This document shows positions 9,968-18,218 of a stretch of DNA of 40,085 nt, piece after piece. How positions within the stretch are numbered: position 1 is the first letter of the stretch; each line of letters starts with the position of its first letter. The notes beneath the pieces were generated by a model. That model ran no database searches. It had not been told where the DNA came from and saw nothing but the letters and a program-made list of their open reading frames with translations. The translations under genes were made by a program, and so were the position numbers. Source of the stretch: Meiothermus cerbereus DSM 11376 (GTDB taxonomy: Bacteria; Deinococcota; Deinococci; Deinococcales; Thermaceae); NCBI RefSeq assembly GCF_000620065.1, contig NZ_JHVI01000028.1, forward strand, positions 1 through 40,085. Reading direction: 5' to 3'.

Positions 9968-10060
9968 CTGGGGCCCCCACCTGAAGCTGCGCCAAGAGCT
10001 GCTCTCGCATCCGGTTGGTTTTGACCTGCCCTAAACAAAAAGCTTCTGGTGGGGTTCATA
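9968..10060 (-). repeat. Dispersed palindromic repeat R1, copy B
   Basis: Read on the minus strand it begins TATGAACCCCACCAGAAGCT and ends AGCTTCAGGTGGGGGCCCC plus AG, 93 bp. Compared with the 33-kb copy, the arm positions read CCA/TGG instead of CCG/CGG, a change on both arms that keeps the base pair. It lies in the 311-bp gap between the frameshifted gene and glnA; the remainder of the gap holds their divergent promoters. Confidence 0.7.
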
Positions 10061-10151
10061 TAAGCCCCTCCAGACCTGTGCCCACGGCTTACTGAAGCAG
10101 CCAACCGGCTAGGAAGCGAGAAAGGCCTGCCAAAAGCCTGGGCAATACCGG

Positions 10152-10157
10152 TATGCT
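10152..10157 (+). promoter_or_regulatory. -10 box for leaderless glnA start
   Basis: TATGCT, six bases before ATG 10164, with no ribosome-binding site between. A leaderless mRNA is inferred. Confidence 0.5.
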
Positions 10158-10163
10158 AAACAC

Positions 10164-11525
10164 ATGGCACGAACCAAGCAGGATATTCTGCAAGAGCTAA
10201 AAGACCATCGGGTACGCTTCCTGCGCTTGCAGTTCACCGACATTTTGGGCATCAACAAAGTAGTTGAACTCCCGATTAATCAGTTTGAGAAGGCTTTAGA
10301 CGGCGAGATTATGTTCGATGGTTCCTCCATTGAGGGCTTTGGCCGCACCGAGGTCGAAGAGTCGGACATGCTCTTGAAGCCGGATTACAACACTTTTGTG
10401 GTCTATCCAAGAGAACTAGAGCCCACCACCAAAGGTGCCGTAGCTCGCTTAATCTGCGATATTGCTTACCCCGATGGCAAACCTTTTGAGGGTGACCCTC
10501 GCCAGGTGCTCAAGCGGCAGGTCGAACGAGCCCAGAAAAAAGGTTTCGACAACCTCTTCGTGGGCAGCGAAGTGGAATTTTTCTTGTTTAATCGCAGCCC
10601 CGAAGGCAGCCCGACCATTCACACCTACGACCGGGCAGGCTACTTTGACCTGGCCCCCACCGACAGGGGTGAGGAGGCCCGCCGGGATATGGTAGACATG
10701 CTGGTAGCACTGGGGTTGCAGCTCGAGGCCGCCCACCATGAAGGCGCCCCTGGCCAGCACGAAATTGACTTCAAGTACACCGACGCTCTCCAGGCTGCCG
10801 ACAACCTGACCACCTTTAAGTTTGTGGCCAAGCGCATTGCCATCAACCACGGGCTTCACGCCACCTTCATGCCCAAGCCCATTGCTGGCATTAATGGCTC
10901 AGGCCTGCACTTCCACCTGTCGCTGTTCAAAAATAGTGAGAATGCTTTTTATGAGCCCAGGGGGAAGCTCGAGGTCTGGCCCCATCAGCTATCCAAAACC
11001 GCCCTACAATTCATCGCTGGCCTCTTCGAGCACGCCGAGGGCATGGCCGCCATCACCAACCCGCTGGTCAACTCCTACAAGCGCCTGACCCCGGGATACG
11101 AAGCCCCCACCAGTGTGGCCTGGTCGGTTTCGCACCGCAGCGCCATGATCCGGGTTCCCAAACGGCGTGGCAGGGGCACCCGGGCCGAGTTTCGCCTCCC
11201 CGACCCCTCCTGCAACCCCTACCTGGCCCTGGCGGTGATTTTGGGCGCGGGCCTCGAGGGTATCGAAAGCAACCTGACCCCCCCACCCCCCATCGAACGC
11301 GACGTATACGAGCTTTCGGTACGGGACAGGCGCAAGTACCGCGTCAGCGAGATGCCCAGAACCCTGCGCGAAGCCCTCGAGGCCCTGCAAAAGAACCGGG
11401 TCGTCCGGGCCGCACTGGGCGAGCAGTTATACAAAGATTTCCTCAATGCCAAGCAGGTGGAATGGGACTCCTACCGGATCGCAGTTCACCAATGGGAACT
11501 TGATCAGTACCTGGCCGAATACTAA
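10164..11525 (+). CDS. glnA: Glutamine synthetase, type I
   Basis: GlnA makes glutamine from glutamate, ammonia and ATP and is the main entry of ammonium into metabolism. At 453 residues it fits the type I class. The beta-grasp domain (about 15-100) holds RVRFLRLQFTDILG and FDGSSIEGF; the catalytic domain holds GSEVEFFLF, HHEGAPGQHEID, NGSGLHFHLSLF, KRLTPGYEAPTSVAWS, RSAMIRVP and AEFRLPDPSCNPYLA, supplying the metal, glutamate and ATP ligands. The C-terminal region lacks the NLYDLP-type adenylylation loop of enterobacterial GS, so control by adenylylation is unlikely; feedback inhibition or a GlnR-type regulator is more probable. The gene precedes a branched-chain amino acid transporter, giving a nitrogen-metabolism block. 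An R2 repeat starts right after its stop codon. Confidence 0.97.
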   Translation: MARTKQDILQELKDHRVRFLRLQFTDILGINKVVELPINQFEKALDGEIMFDGSSIEGFGRTEVEESDMLLKPDYNTFVVYPRELEPTTKGAVARLICDIAYPDGKPFEGDPRQVLKRQVERAQKKGFDNLFVGSEVEFFLFNRSPEGSPTIHTYDRAGYFDLAPTDRGEEARRDMVDMLVALGLQLEAAHHEGAPGQHEIDFKYTDALQAADNLTTFKFVAKRIAINHGLHATFMPKPIAGINGSGLHFHLSLFKNSENAFYEPRGKLEVWPHQLSKTALQFIAGLFEHAEGMAAITNPLVNSYKRLTPGYEAPTSVAWSVSHRSAMIRVPKRRGRGTRAEFRLPDPSCNPYLALAVILGAGLEGIESNLTPPPPIERDVYELSVRDRRKYRVSEMPRTLREALEALQKNRVVRAALGEQLYKDFLNAKQVEWDSYRIAVHQWELDQYLAEY

Positions 11526-11637
11526 GTATCTCCATATGTTGAAATGCAAGATGCTGTTCCGAAGGGTCGCTTTAGGAATTGCGCCAGGTACGCATAGACT
11601 CATTCCGCGGGTTTTGCCAATCTACCCTGGCGCAACT
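11526..11637 (+). repeat. Dispersed repeat R2, copy 1
   Basis: About 112 bp beginning directly after the glnA stop codon. The reverse complement of 22531-22641 matches it almost base for base (a few substitutions and one 1-nt indel). The right half forms a hairpin with a perfect 10-bp stem, TTGCGCCAGG (11579-11588) with CCTGGCGCAA (11626-11635), around a 37-nt loop. No open frame is shared, so a structured RNA or a non-autonomous mobile sequence is more likely than a gene. Confidence 0.75.
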
Positions 11638-11715
11638 TAACGCCGTCGCGTCAAGATACAGCGGGGGTAGTGCAGGGTTGCGCAAAATCATGCAGCCAGT
11701 CAGTCCCGCTCCAGC

Positions 11716-11740
11716 TAAAGACTGATGGCTTCAGTCTTTA
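11716..11740. other. Hairpin upstream of livJ
   Basis: A perfect 10-bp inverted repeat TAAAGACTGA/TCAGTCTTTA with loop TGGCT. There is no clear T tract, so it may be a weak terminator for glnA or a regulatory structure. Confidence 0.4.
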
Positions 11741-11821
11741 GAGCTGCAAAGGCCGCTACCCCTGTTGCAGTTTCAGCAAAATTGTGTACCCTCAAAATGG
11801 CTGGAAAAATAACCGCCCACA

Positions 11822-11852
11822 TTGACACACCTTGGTGTGGGCTGGGTAGAAT
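11822..11852 (+). promoter_or_regulatory. livJ promoter with overlapping palindrome
   Basis: TTGACA (11822-11827), 19 bp, then TAGAAT (11847-11852). A perfect palindrome CACACCTTGGTGTG (11826-11839) starts inside the -35 box and fills the front of the long spacer, as an operator or an activator site that compensates for wide spacing would. The regulator is not identified. Confidence 0.5.
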
Positions 11853-11898
11853 AGGCCAGCCATCACGGCTAAGTTTTTGTTCTTTAGGAGGAATCGGC

Positions 11899-13059
11899 AT
11901 GAAAAAGCTCGCAATTCTAGCGCTGGGCGTATTGGCCCTGGGTGTGGCCTCGGCCCAGTCCAACGTCATCAAGATCGCTTCGGTCTCGCCCCTGTCCGGG
12001 CCCCAGTCCGGTCTGGGTACCGCCATCCAGCAGGGTGCCCAGATGGCCATAGAGGATGCCCAGGCCCGCTTCCAGCAGCTTGGCTTCCAGCTGCAGTTCA
12101 GTCCTCAAGATGACCAGGCCACCCCGGATGTGGGTGTGGCGGTAGCTCGCCGTATCGTTAACGACCCCGACCTGCTGGGCATCGTGGGCCACCTAAACTC
12201 GGGTGTGGCCATTCCCGCCTCGGAGATTTACAAAGACACCAACCTGGTCATGGTCTCCCCCGCCAACACCAACCCCCGCGTTACCGACCGCGGTTACTTG
12301 AACGTCAACCGCATCTGCGGGCGCGACGACGTGCAGGGCCCGGTGGGCGCCGAGTACGCCGTGAAGGTGCTCAAGAAAAACCGCCTGTTTGTGATCCACG
12401 ATAAAACCCCCTACGGCCAGGGCCTGGCCGAAGCCTTCGCGGCCCGCGCCAAGGAGCTGGGTGCTAACGTAGTGGCCCTGGTAGGCACCGAGGAAGCCTC
12501 CAACTTCCAGCCCCTCATCCTGCAGATGCGCGCCCAACGCCCCGACCTGGTCTACTACGGTGGCATCTACGACAAGGGTGGCGTGCTGGTCAAGCAGATG
12601 CGTGAGCGCGGCATCACCGCCACCTTCATGGGCGGCGACGGTCTGGACGCTTCCGACCTGGTCAAGATTGCTGGTAGCGCTTCGAAGGGTGTGCTGTTCA
12701 CCACCACCGCTGGCCCCATCAGCACCCTGCCCAAGGCTGCTGCCTTTGCCCAGCGCTACAAGGCCAAGTTCGGCAAAGACCCCGAGGCCTATGCCGTGTA
12801 CGCCTACGACGCGGCCAATGTGATTCTGGCTGCCCTCGAGGCTGCCATCAAGGCCAACAACGGCCGCAAACCCACCCGTGAGCAGGTGGCCCGTGCGGTG
12901 CGCGAGGTCAAGCTGGACGGCCTGACCGGTCGCATCGAGTTCGATAGCAAGGGAGATCGCAAGCTCTCCGACTACTACATCGTGGGCATGAAAGAAGCCA
13001 AATACCCCGGCGAAGTGCTGCGCGTGATTCAGTTCGCGCCCCCAGCCGCTCGCCAGTAA
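11899..13059 (+). CDS. livJ: Branched-chain amino acid ABC transporter, substrate-binding protein
   Basis: A 386-residue periplasmic-type binding protein of the LivJ/BraC family (type I fold) that delivers Leu, Ile, Val or a related ligand to the LivHM permease. ATG 11899 follows AGGAGGAATCGGC; upstream frame is untranslated leader. The signal MKKLAILALGVLALGVASAQ is followed by IKIASVSPLSGPQSGLG, the usual opening of the mature protein, then GIVGHLNSGVAIPAS and VMVSPANTNP (ligand pocket region), VIHDKTPYGQGLAEAF, YYGGIYDKGGVLVKQ and YAYDAANVILAALEAA. It has its own promoter and is followed by two terminators before livH, so the binding protein can be made in excess over the membrane parts. 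Confidence 0.93.
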   Translation: MKKLAILALGVLALGVASAQSNVIKIASVSPLSGPQSGLGTAIQQGAQMAIEDAQARFQQLGFQLQFSPQDDQATPDVGVAVARRIVNDPDLLGIVGHLNSGVAIPASEIYKDTNLVMVSPANTNPRVTDRGYLNVNRICGRDDVQGPVGAEYAVKVLKKNRLFVIHDKTPYGQGLAEAFAARAKELGANVVALVGTEEASNFQPLILQMRAQRPDLVYYGGIYDKGGVLVKQMRERGITATFMGGDGLDASDLVKIAGSASKGVLFTTTAGPISTLPKAAAFAQRYKAKFGKDPEAYAVYAYDAANVILAALEAAIKANNGRKPTREQVARAVREVKLDGLTGRIEFDSKGDRKLSDYYIVGMKEAKYPGEVLRVIQFAPPAARQ

Positions 13060-13070
13060 GCTTTACTCAA

Positions 13071-13114
13071 TAGAGCGCTCTTCATAAACATTGAACCCGT
13101 GAAGAGTGCGATAG
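13071..13114 (+). repeat. Short 3'-end repeat R3, copy 1
   Basis: Begins TAGAGCGCTCTTCATAAACA 12 bp after the livJ stop. It matches 33706-33741 in the same orientation relative to the upstream gene. The copy can fold through CTCTTCA/TGAAGAG. It directly precedes the livJ terminator. Confidence 0.55.
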
Positions 13115-13115
13115 A

Positions 13116-13146
13116 GGCTCCCGCATCCGCGGGAGCCTTCTTTTTA
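13116..13146 (+). terminator. Rho-independent terminator of livJ
   Basis: A perfect 9-bp stem GGCTCCCGC/GCGGGAGCC with loop ATCC, then TTCTTTTTAT. Confidence 0.9.
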
Positions 13147-13170
13147 TGCAGCTTTGCGTGGTTTTGTGGG

Positions 13171-13212
13171 AAAAAATAAAAAACTGACTCTTGAGTCAGT
13201 TTTTTATTTTTT
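13171..13212. terminator. Perfect 20-bp palindrome, bidirectional terminator
   Basis: Two arms of 20 nt (13171-13190 and 13193-13212) are exact reverse complements with loop TT; the core is ACTGACTC/GAGTCAGT flanked by A and T tracts. It would stop transcripts in both directions and lies 25 bp after the first livJ terminator. Confidence 0.75.
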
Positions 13213-13223
13213 GATATGCCCTG

Positions 13224-13252
13224 TTGTCAGGTTTGTTTGCAACCGATATACT
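13224..13252 (+). promoter_or_regulatory. Promoter of the livHMGF operon
   Basis: TTGTCA (13224-13229), exactly 17 bp, then TATACT (13247-13252), immediately after the bidirectional terminator. A second possible -10, TATAAT at 13311-13316, lies closer to livH but has no good -35. Confidence 0.65.
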
Positions 13253-13337
13253 CTGGCAGGCTTATCTGGAAAAGAGCACGCGCTTCAATGAGTTTATATG
13301 CGTGGGTTCGTATAATCTTAAAGGCTAGGAGGTTTAC

Positions 13338-14318
13338 TTGACGGTTGCAGATCTACTTGCCATCCTGCCGCAAACCTTGCTCGAAGGTCTGCTGTTGGGA
13401 TTTGTCTATGCCATGGTGGCCCTGGGCTATACCATGGTTTACGGGGTGCTGGGGCTGATTAACTTTGCACATTCCGAAGTTTTCATGATCGGAGCGGTGA
13501 TTGGCCTCGAGGTCTTCCGCTTCTGGGGCAACCCCGAAGCGCCCGTAATTTCCAACCCCTTTTTGCTCTTGCTGGTCGCCCTGGCTTTTGCCGCGGCAGG
13601 ATCAGGCCTTATGGCCACGCTGGTGGAGCGCTTCGCTTACCGGCCCCTGCGCAAGCGGGGCAGCAAAAACATCCTGGTGCCCATGATTACCGCCATCGGG
13701 GTCTCGTTCTTGCTGCAAGACCTAACCCGTATTTATGCGGCCGTACGGCATAACGAGTTCAACATGCAGTACCGAACCTACGATGCCCTCAACGTCGTGT
13801 TCGAGTTACCCCTGCAAACCAACATTCAGGTCAAGGGCATCATCATCATCGTGGTCTCTATCCTGATGCTCATCGGACTGACCTACCTGGTTAACCGCAC
13901 CAAGCTTGGCAAAGCCATTCGGGCCGTTTCGCAGGATATGCAAACCGCCGCACTCATGGGCATCAACCCCGACACCATCATCTCGCGCACCTTCCTTGTT
14001 GGCGGTTCGCTGGGCGGGGTGGCTGGGGTTCTGTTCGGCTTGCTGTACACCAATGTAACCCCATACTCAGGGGTGTTGCCTGGACTAAAAGCCTTTACCT
14101 CGGCTGTTCTGGGTGGAATTGGCAACATCCCCGGCGCTATGGTTGGGGGGCTTATTCTAGGACAGCTCGAGACCCTCTCGGGCACTTTTCTACCCTTCCT
14201 AACCAATGGCAACTTTGGCACCGAATACAAGGATGTGTTCGCCTTCCTAACCCTGGTTTTGCTGTTGCTCTTCAGACCACAGGGCATCTTTGGTCAGAAT
14301 GTGAGTGAAAAGGTATGA
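13338..14318 (+). CDS. livH: Branched-chain amino acid ABC transporter permease LivH
   Basis: A 326-residue inner-membrane permease with about eight hydrophobic segments. Family motifs include YAMVALGYTMVYGVLGLINFAH near the N-terminus, the permease loop GKAIRAVSQDMQTAALMGIN (about 190-210) that contacts the ATPase, and TSAVLGGIGNIPGAMVGGL near the C-terminus. The start is TTG 13338, preceded by AGGAGG five bases away; no ATG gives the conserved N-terminus. It overlaps livM by 4 bp (ATGA), so translation is probably coupled. Confidence 0.93.
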   Translation: MTVADLLAILPQTLLEGLLLGFVYAMVALGYTMVYGVLGLINFAHSEVFMIGAVIGLEVFRFWGNPEAPVISNPFLLLLVALAFAAAGSGLMATLVERFAYRPLRKRGSKNILVPMITAIGVSFLLQDLTRIYAAVRHNEFNMQYRTYDALNVVFELPLQTNIQVKGIIIIVVSILMLIGLTYLVNRTKLGKAIRAVSQDMQTAALMGINPDTIISRTFLVGGSLGGVAGVLFGLLYTNVTPYSGVLPGLKAFTSAVLGGIGNIPGAMVGGLILGQLETLSGTFLPFLTNGNFGTEYKDVFAFLTLVLLLLFRPQGIFGQNVSEKV

Positions 14319-15748
14319 GCCAGTCTATTTTTCCTTTCACCCTCGCCTTCACGGCCCTTTCCATTCTGGGGGCTTTGCTGGTACCCCAAAACGGGCTGAC
14401 CAACCTGGCCTTGCTGGTATCGGTAGGTCTGGTAAGCCTGGGCAAAATACCTACCGCCTGGCGTTCAGGTCTGCTGGCCGTCTTGGCCTTGGTGCTCACC
14501 ATCCTGCTTCGGCTGAACCCCAGCGACAAGCTGGCCTTCTACGGCCTTTTGGCCGTGCTCGTAGCGGCCTTTTTGCTGCCTAATCTGAGCAGTCTGGTGC
14601 GCATCGCCCTGGGGGCAGCCATCCTGTTTATCGCGGTGCCCATCGCCGGCCTGACCAACTCGTTCTTGTTTGAGCTGGGCATCCAGATTGGAATTTTTGC
14701 CGCGCTGGCGCTGGGCCTGAATGTGGTGGTAGGGCAAGCCGGGCTCTTGGATCTGGGCTTTGCGGCCTTTTTCGCTATTGGGGCCTATACCTGGGGCATT
14801 TTTGGCTCACCGCAGGCCTCCCAGTTTATCGCCGGCTTTCCTGCTGCGGGCCTGCCGGGCAATTACCTGTACCTGTTTATGGCCCTGGCTGTCATTACCG
14901 CGGCCATTACCGGGGTACTGATTGGCCTCCCCGCCCTGCGGCTGCGGGGCGACTATCTGGCTATCGTTACCTTGGGCCTGGGCGAGGTAGTACGGGTTTT
15001 TGCCAACAACCTCGACAAACCCATCAACATTACCAACGGCCCCCAAGGCATTACACCGGTTAATCGTCCTGAGGTGGGACCGCTTACCGAATTCTTGCGG
15101 GCCATCGGCGCAGAACGCCTGTATGGGCGCCCTATTGACGAGCCCATCGCCTACTCGTTCTTCTTCTACTTGTTGGTGCTGCTGGTGATTGGCATTGTGG
15201 TTCTGGTCAACATCCGGCTGGCCAACTCGCGCTTTGGGCGGGCCTGGGTGGCCATCCGCGAGGACGAGATCGCCGCCAAGGCCATGGGCATTCCACTTTT
15301 GCCCACCAAGCTGCTGGCTTTCGCCACCGGTGCTGCTTTTTCCGGCGCCATGGGCGCGGTTTTCGCCGCCAAACAAACCTTTGTGAGCCCCGAGTCCTTT
15401 ACCCTGCAAGCCTCAATTAACATTCTGGCTTTCGTAATTCTGGGTGGCATGGGTTCCATTGGCGGAGCGGTGGTGGGCGCTGCTGCCGTCACGGTGCTCA
15501 ACATCGGTATCCTCAAGGATTTCTCCGACCTGCTGAACACCTGGCGGCAGACCGGGGTCACCATTTTGGGCTTTAACATGGCCAACCTGCCCCCCCAGCT
15601 CAACCCCGCAAAATACGAGCGTCTGGTGTTCGGTTTGATTCTGATTCTAATGATGATTTTTAGACCCGAAGGGCTTATACCCGAGCAAAGGCATAAAGCC
15701 GAGCTACAAGAAGCCCGTCAGGAGGCCAAAGAAGGCGGTGGCAAATGA
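14315..15748 (+). CDS. livM: Branched-chain amino acid ABC transporter permease LivM
   Basis: The second permease of the system, 477 residues. The core (about 110-460) has LGLNVVVGQAGLLDLGFAAF, LPALRLRGDYLAIVTLGLGE, the cytoplasmic loop RAWVAIREDEIAAKAMGIP and FVILGGMGSIGGAVVGAA, all typical of LivM. The first 100 residues add about four extra hydrophobic segments, making the protein longer than many LivM proteins, as in members with the extended N-terminal domain. It shares ATGA overlaps with livH and livG. The acidic, charged tail after RPEGLIPEQRHK is cytoplasmic. Confidence 0.93.
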   Translation: MSQSIFPFTLAFTALSILGALLVPQNGLTNLALLVSVGLVSLGKIPTAWRSGLLAVLALVLTILLRLNPSDKLAFYGLLAVLVAAFLLPNLSSLVRIALGAAILFIAVPIAGLTNSFLFELGIQIGIFAALALGLNVVVGQAGLLDLGFAAFFAIGAYTWGIFGSPQASQFIAGFPAAGLPGNYLYLFMALAVITAAITGVLIGLPALRLRGDYLAIVTLGLGEVVRVFANNLDKPINITNGPQGITPVNRPEVGPLTEFLRAIGAERLYGRPIDEPIAYSFFFYLLVLLVIGIVVLVNIRLANSRFGRAWVAIREDEIAAKAMGIPLLPTKLLAFATGAAFSGAMGAVFAAKQTFVSPESFTLQASINILAFVILGGMGSIGGAVVGAAAVTVLNIGILKDFSDLLNTWRQTGVTILGFNMANLPPQLNPAKYERLVFGLILILMMIFRPEGLIPEQRHKAELQEARQEAKEGGGK

Positions 15749-16551
15749 GCGAGTTGGCCCTGGATGTACAAAACGCCACCAAAAAGTTCGGCGGGTTGGT
15801 GGCCGTCAACGACGTGAGCCTACAGGTGCGACCCAAAGAAATTTTCTCGGTGATCGGCCCCAACGGGGCTGGCAAGACCACCTTCTTCAACCTGCTGACC
15901 GGAATTTATAAGCCCGACACCGGGCGGGTGGTCTTTTTCGGCCAGGACATCACCGGCTATTCACCGGATAAAGTAGCGCGCACCGGTATTGGCCGCACCT
16001 TCCAGAACATCCGCTTGTTTAAGGCCATGACGGTGCTGGAAAACGTGTTAGTGGGGCACCATAGCCTCACCCATCAGACCTACTTCGATGTCCTGTTGCA
16101 TACCCCCCGGTTTCACCTGACCGAACGAAAAGCCAAAGCGCGGGCCATGGAACTGCTGGCCTACTTGAACCTGGACAAGCGGGCCGAAGAGCTGGCCTCC
16201 GGGCTTTCGTATGGGGAGCAGCGGCGGCTCGAGATCGCCCGGGCTCTGGCCCTGGAACCCAAGCTGCTTTTTCTGGATGAACCGGCGGCGGGGATGAACG
16301 AGCAGGAGACCGAAGACCTTAAGGTACGCGTGCGCAAGCTGCGCGACGACCTGGGTCTGACCATCGTGCTCATCGAACACGACATGGCCATGGTGATGAG
16401 CATCTCGGATCGGATTGCGGTGCTCGAGTACGGCTCCAAGATTGCCGAGGGTTTGCCCGCCGAGATCCGCGCCAATCCGCGGGTTATTGAAGCCTACCTG
16501 GGCAAAGGCGCAGCAGGACAGGCCGGAGGGAGCACGCATGCCTCTGCTTGA
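15745..16551 (+). CDS. livG: Branched-chain amino acid ABC transporter ATPase LivG
   Basis: A 268-residue ABC ATPase. Walker A is GPNGAGKTTFFN near residue 38, the Q loop lies in GRTFQNIRLF, the signature is LSYGEQRRLEIARAL near 155, Walker B is LLFLDEPAAGMN and the switch His lies in IEHDMAMVM. The insertion with NVLVGHH between Q loop and signature is characteristic of LivG rather than LivF. It begins inside livM (4-bp overlap) and its last 14 bp overlap livF. Confidence 0.95.
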   Translation: MSELALDVQNATKKFGGLVAVNDVSLQVRPKEIFSVIGPNGAGKTTFFNLLTGIYKPDTGRVVFFGQDITGYSPDKVARTGIGRTFQNIRLFKAMTVLENVLVGHHSLTHQTYFDVLLHTPRFHLTERKAKARAMELLAYLNLDKRAEELASGLSYGEQRRLEIARALALEPKLLFLDEPAAGMNEQETEDLKVRVRKLRDDLGLTIVLIEHDMAMVMSISDRIAVLEYGSKIAEGLPAEIRANPRVIEAYLGKGAAGQAGGSTHASA

Positions 16552-17251
16552 AGTCAAAGACATCCACACCTACTACGGTCATATCCACGCGCTCAAGGGT
16601 ATATCGCTCACGGTGGAGGAAGGCGAGATTGTTACCCTGATTGGCGCCAACGGCGCGGGAAAAAGCACCACCTTGCGCACCATCAGCGGCATGAACAAGC
16701 CCCGCAAGGGCGAGGTGCTGTACCAAGGCAGCCCCATACACAAACTGCCCGCCGACAAAATCGTGGGGCTGGGTATCGGGCATGTGCCCGAAGGGCGGCG
16801 CATCTTCCCCCGCATGACGGTGGAGGAGAACCTGGAAATGGGCGGCTTTCTGATCCGCGACCCTAAGGTGGTACAGGAGCGTAAGGAGCAAGCCTTCGCC
16901 CTGTTTCCGCGTCTGGCTGAACGGCGCCACCAAAAGGGCGGCACCTTGTCGGGGGGGGAGCAACAGATGCTGGCCATTGGGCGGGCCCTGATGCAAGACC
17001 CCAAGCTGCTGCTGATGGACGAGCCCTCGATGGGGCTGGCCCCGGTACTGGTGGACTTTATTTTCGAGATTATCCAGAAGCTCAACCAGCAGGGCAAAAC
17101 CATCCTGCTGGTGGAACAAAACGCCCGTCTGGCCTTGCAAATCGCCCACCGCGGCTATGTGCTCCAAACCGGCCACCTGACCATGAGCGGCCCGGCCAAA
17201 GAGCTGGCAACCCGGCCTGAGATCCAGGAAGCCTACCTGGGCGGCCATTAA
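16538..17251 (+). CDS. livF: Branched-chain amino acid ABC transporter ATPase LivF
   Basis: A 237-residue ABC ATPase, partner of LivG. The start at ATG 16538 follows GGAGGGAGCACGC inside the livG end and gives the conserved MPLLEVKDIHTYYGHIHALK; the longer frame from 16415 would add 41 residues that are an out-of-frame reading of livG. Walker A is GANGAGKSTTLR, then GHVPEGRRIFPRMTV, the signature LSGGEQQMLAIGRAL, Walker B LLLMDEPSMGLAP and switch LLVEQNARLAL. It ends the five-gene set; the cupin gene follows after 15 bp. Confidence 0.95.
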   Translation: MPLLEVKDIHTYYGHIHALKGISLTVEEGEIVTLIGANGAGKSTTLRTISGMNKPRKGEVLYQGSPIHKLPADKIVGLGIGHVPEGRRIFPRMTVEENLEMGGFLIRDPKVVQERKEQAFALFPRLAERRHQKGGTLSGGEQQMLAIGRALMQDPKLLLMDEPSMGLAPVLVDFIFEIIQKLNQQGKTILLVEQNARLALQIAHRGYVLQTGHLTMSGPAKELATRPEIQEAYLGGH

Positions 17252-17266
17252 ACTGTGGGGTGAGTG

Positions 17267-17602
17267 ATGAAAGCCAGGTATGCCCAAACAGCCAGCCTTC
17301 CGGGCCTCGAGGTGCCCGGTGCGGTGCTTCGCCCGTTTGCCGGCGAGCATCTGATGCTGATGCGGGCCGAGGGTAAAGCGGGTTCGCCCCTGGCCGCCCA
17401 TGCCCACCCCCACGAGCAGATTACGCTGGTGGTTTCGGGGCGGTTGCGGCTGCGGATTGGGGAGGAGTGGCTCGAGCTCGGCCCTGGCGATATAGCCCAT
17501 GTGCCCTCCAATGTTGAGCACGAGGCAGTTTTTATCGAAGACAGCGTGGTGTTCGATGCCTTCCATCCGGTGCGGCAGGATCTTTTAGACAAGCTCCGGT
17601 AA
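17267..17602 (+). CDS. Small cupin domain protein
   Basis: A 111-residue single-domain cupin. Motif 1 is visible as AHAHPHEQITLVVSGRLRLRIG, with His residues and Glu placed as metal ligands, and motif 2 as LGPGDIAHVPSNVEHEAVF. Such proteins range from metal-binding enzymes to sensors, so no reaction is assigned. It starts 15 bp after livF and could be cotranscribed with the operon. ATG 17267 is preferred, with GGGGTGA before it; GTG 17264 directly in front is equally in frame. Confidence 0.8.
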   Translation: MKARYAQTASLPGLEVPGAVLRPFAGEHLMLMRAEGKAGSPLAAHAHPHEQITLVVSGRLRLRIGEEWLELGPGDIAHVPSNVEHEAVFIEDSVVFDAFHPVRQDLLDKLR

Positions 17603-17660
17603 CTGCGCCAGACCGCATTGTAAGTGGTTAACCCCTGAACCTCTATAGCCGGAAAGCCGA

Positions 17661-17666
17661 TACAAT
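17661..17666 (+). promoter_or_regulatory. -10 box for leaderless GNAT gene
   Basis: TACAAT, six bases before ATG 17673, with no ribosome-binding site. Confidence 0.5.
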
Positions 17667-17672
17667 CGGCCT

Positions 17673-18218
17673 ATGCTAGCCGAGGTTACAACCTACTACC
17701 TCGAGATGTGCTCACCCCAAGCACTACGCCCCAAGCGTGTGGCACTGGAGGGTTTGCTTTTGATGAAGGCCGAAATTCCCAGTGCCGAGCTGCAACACTT
17801 TCTCTACCGCAGCGTGGGGGGCAACTGGTACTGGTACGAAAAAGCCAACTGGAGCTACCAGGCTTGGTGGGAATACGCCCAAAACCCCAACCTGCATACC
17901 TGGGTGCTCTACCTGAAAGGCACGCCCGCAGGCTATTTTCAGCTCGAGGTGCAGCCCGAGGGGAACGTCGAAATTGTGTACTTTGGCCTGCTCGAGCAGT
18001 TTGGCGGAATGGGGCTAGGGGGACACCTGCTCACCTGTGCCCTCGAGGAAGCCTGGCGGCTGGGGGCCCAGCGGGTCTGGGTTCACACCTGCTCGCTCGA
18101 CAGTCCAGCCGCCCTAGCCAACTACCAGGCCAGGGGCATGCGGCTGTACAAAACCGAGACCCGGCTGGTTGAAATCCCCGACCGGACACCTGGCCCCTGG
18201 CCAGGGGCCTATGGCTAA
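17673..18218 (+). CDS. GNAT family N-acetyltransferase
   Basis: A 181-residue GNAT-fold protein, expected to move an acetyl group from acetyl-CoA to an amine. The pyrophosphate-binding loop is EQFGGMGLGGHLL (about residues 108-120), preceded by the strand EIVYFGLL and followed by VWVHTCSLDSPAALANYQARG, the typical C-terminal strand and helix. The N-terminal third is rich in Trp and Tyr (GNWYWYEKANWSYQAWWEYA), unusual for the family and perhaps part of the acceptor site. The acceptor is unknown. The last 4 bp overlap the end of the convergent DUF1232 gene. Confidence 0.85.
   Translation: MLAEVTTYYLEMCSPQALRPKRVALEGLLLMKAEIPSAELQHFLYRSVGGNWYWYEKANWSYQAWWEYAQNPNLHTWVLYLKGTPAGYFQLEVQPEGNVEIVYFGLLEQFGGMGLGGHLLTCALEEAWRLGAQRVWVHTCSLDSPAALANYQARGMRLYKTETRLVEIPDRTPGPWPGAYG

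Noticed and set aside
16484-17566. Long minus-strand frame across livF and the cupin gene
   Set aside because: It is His/Gln-rich shadow coding over two well-supported genes on the other strand.
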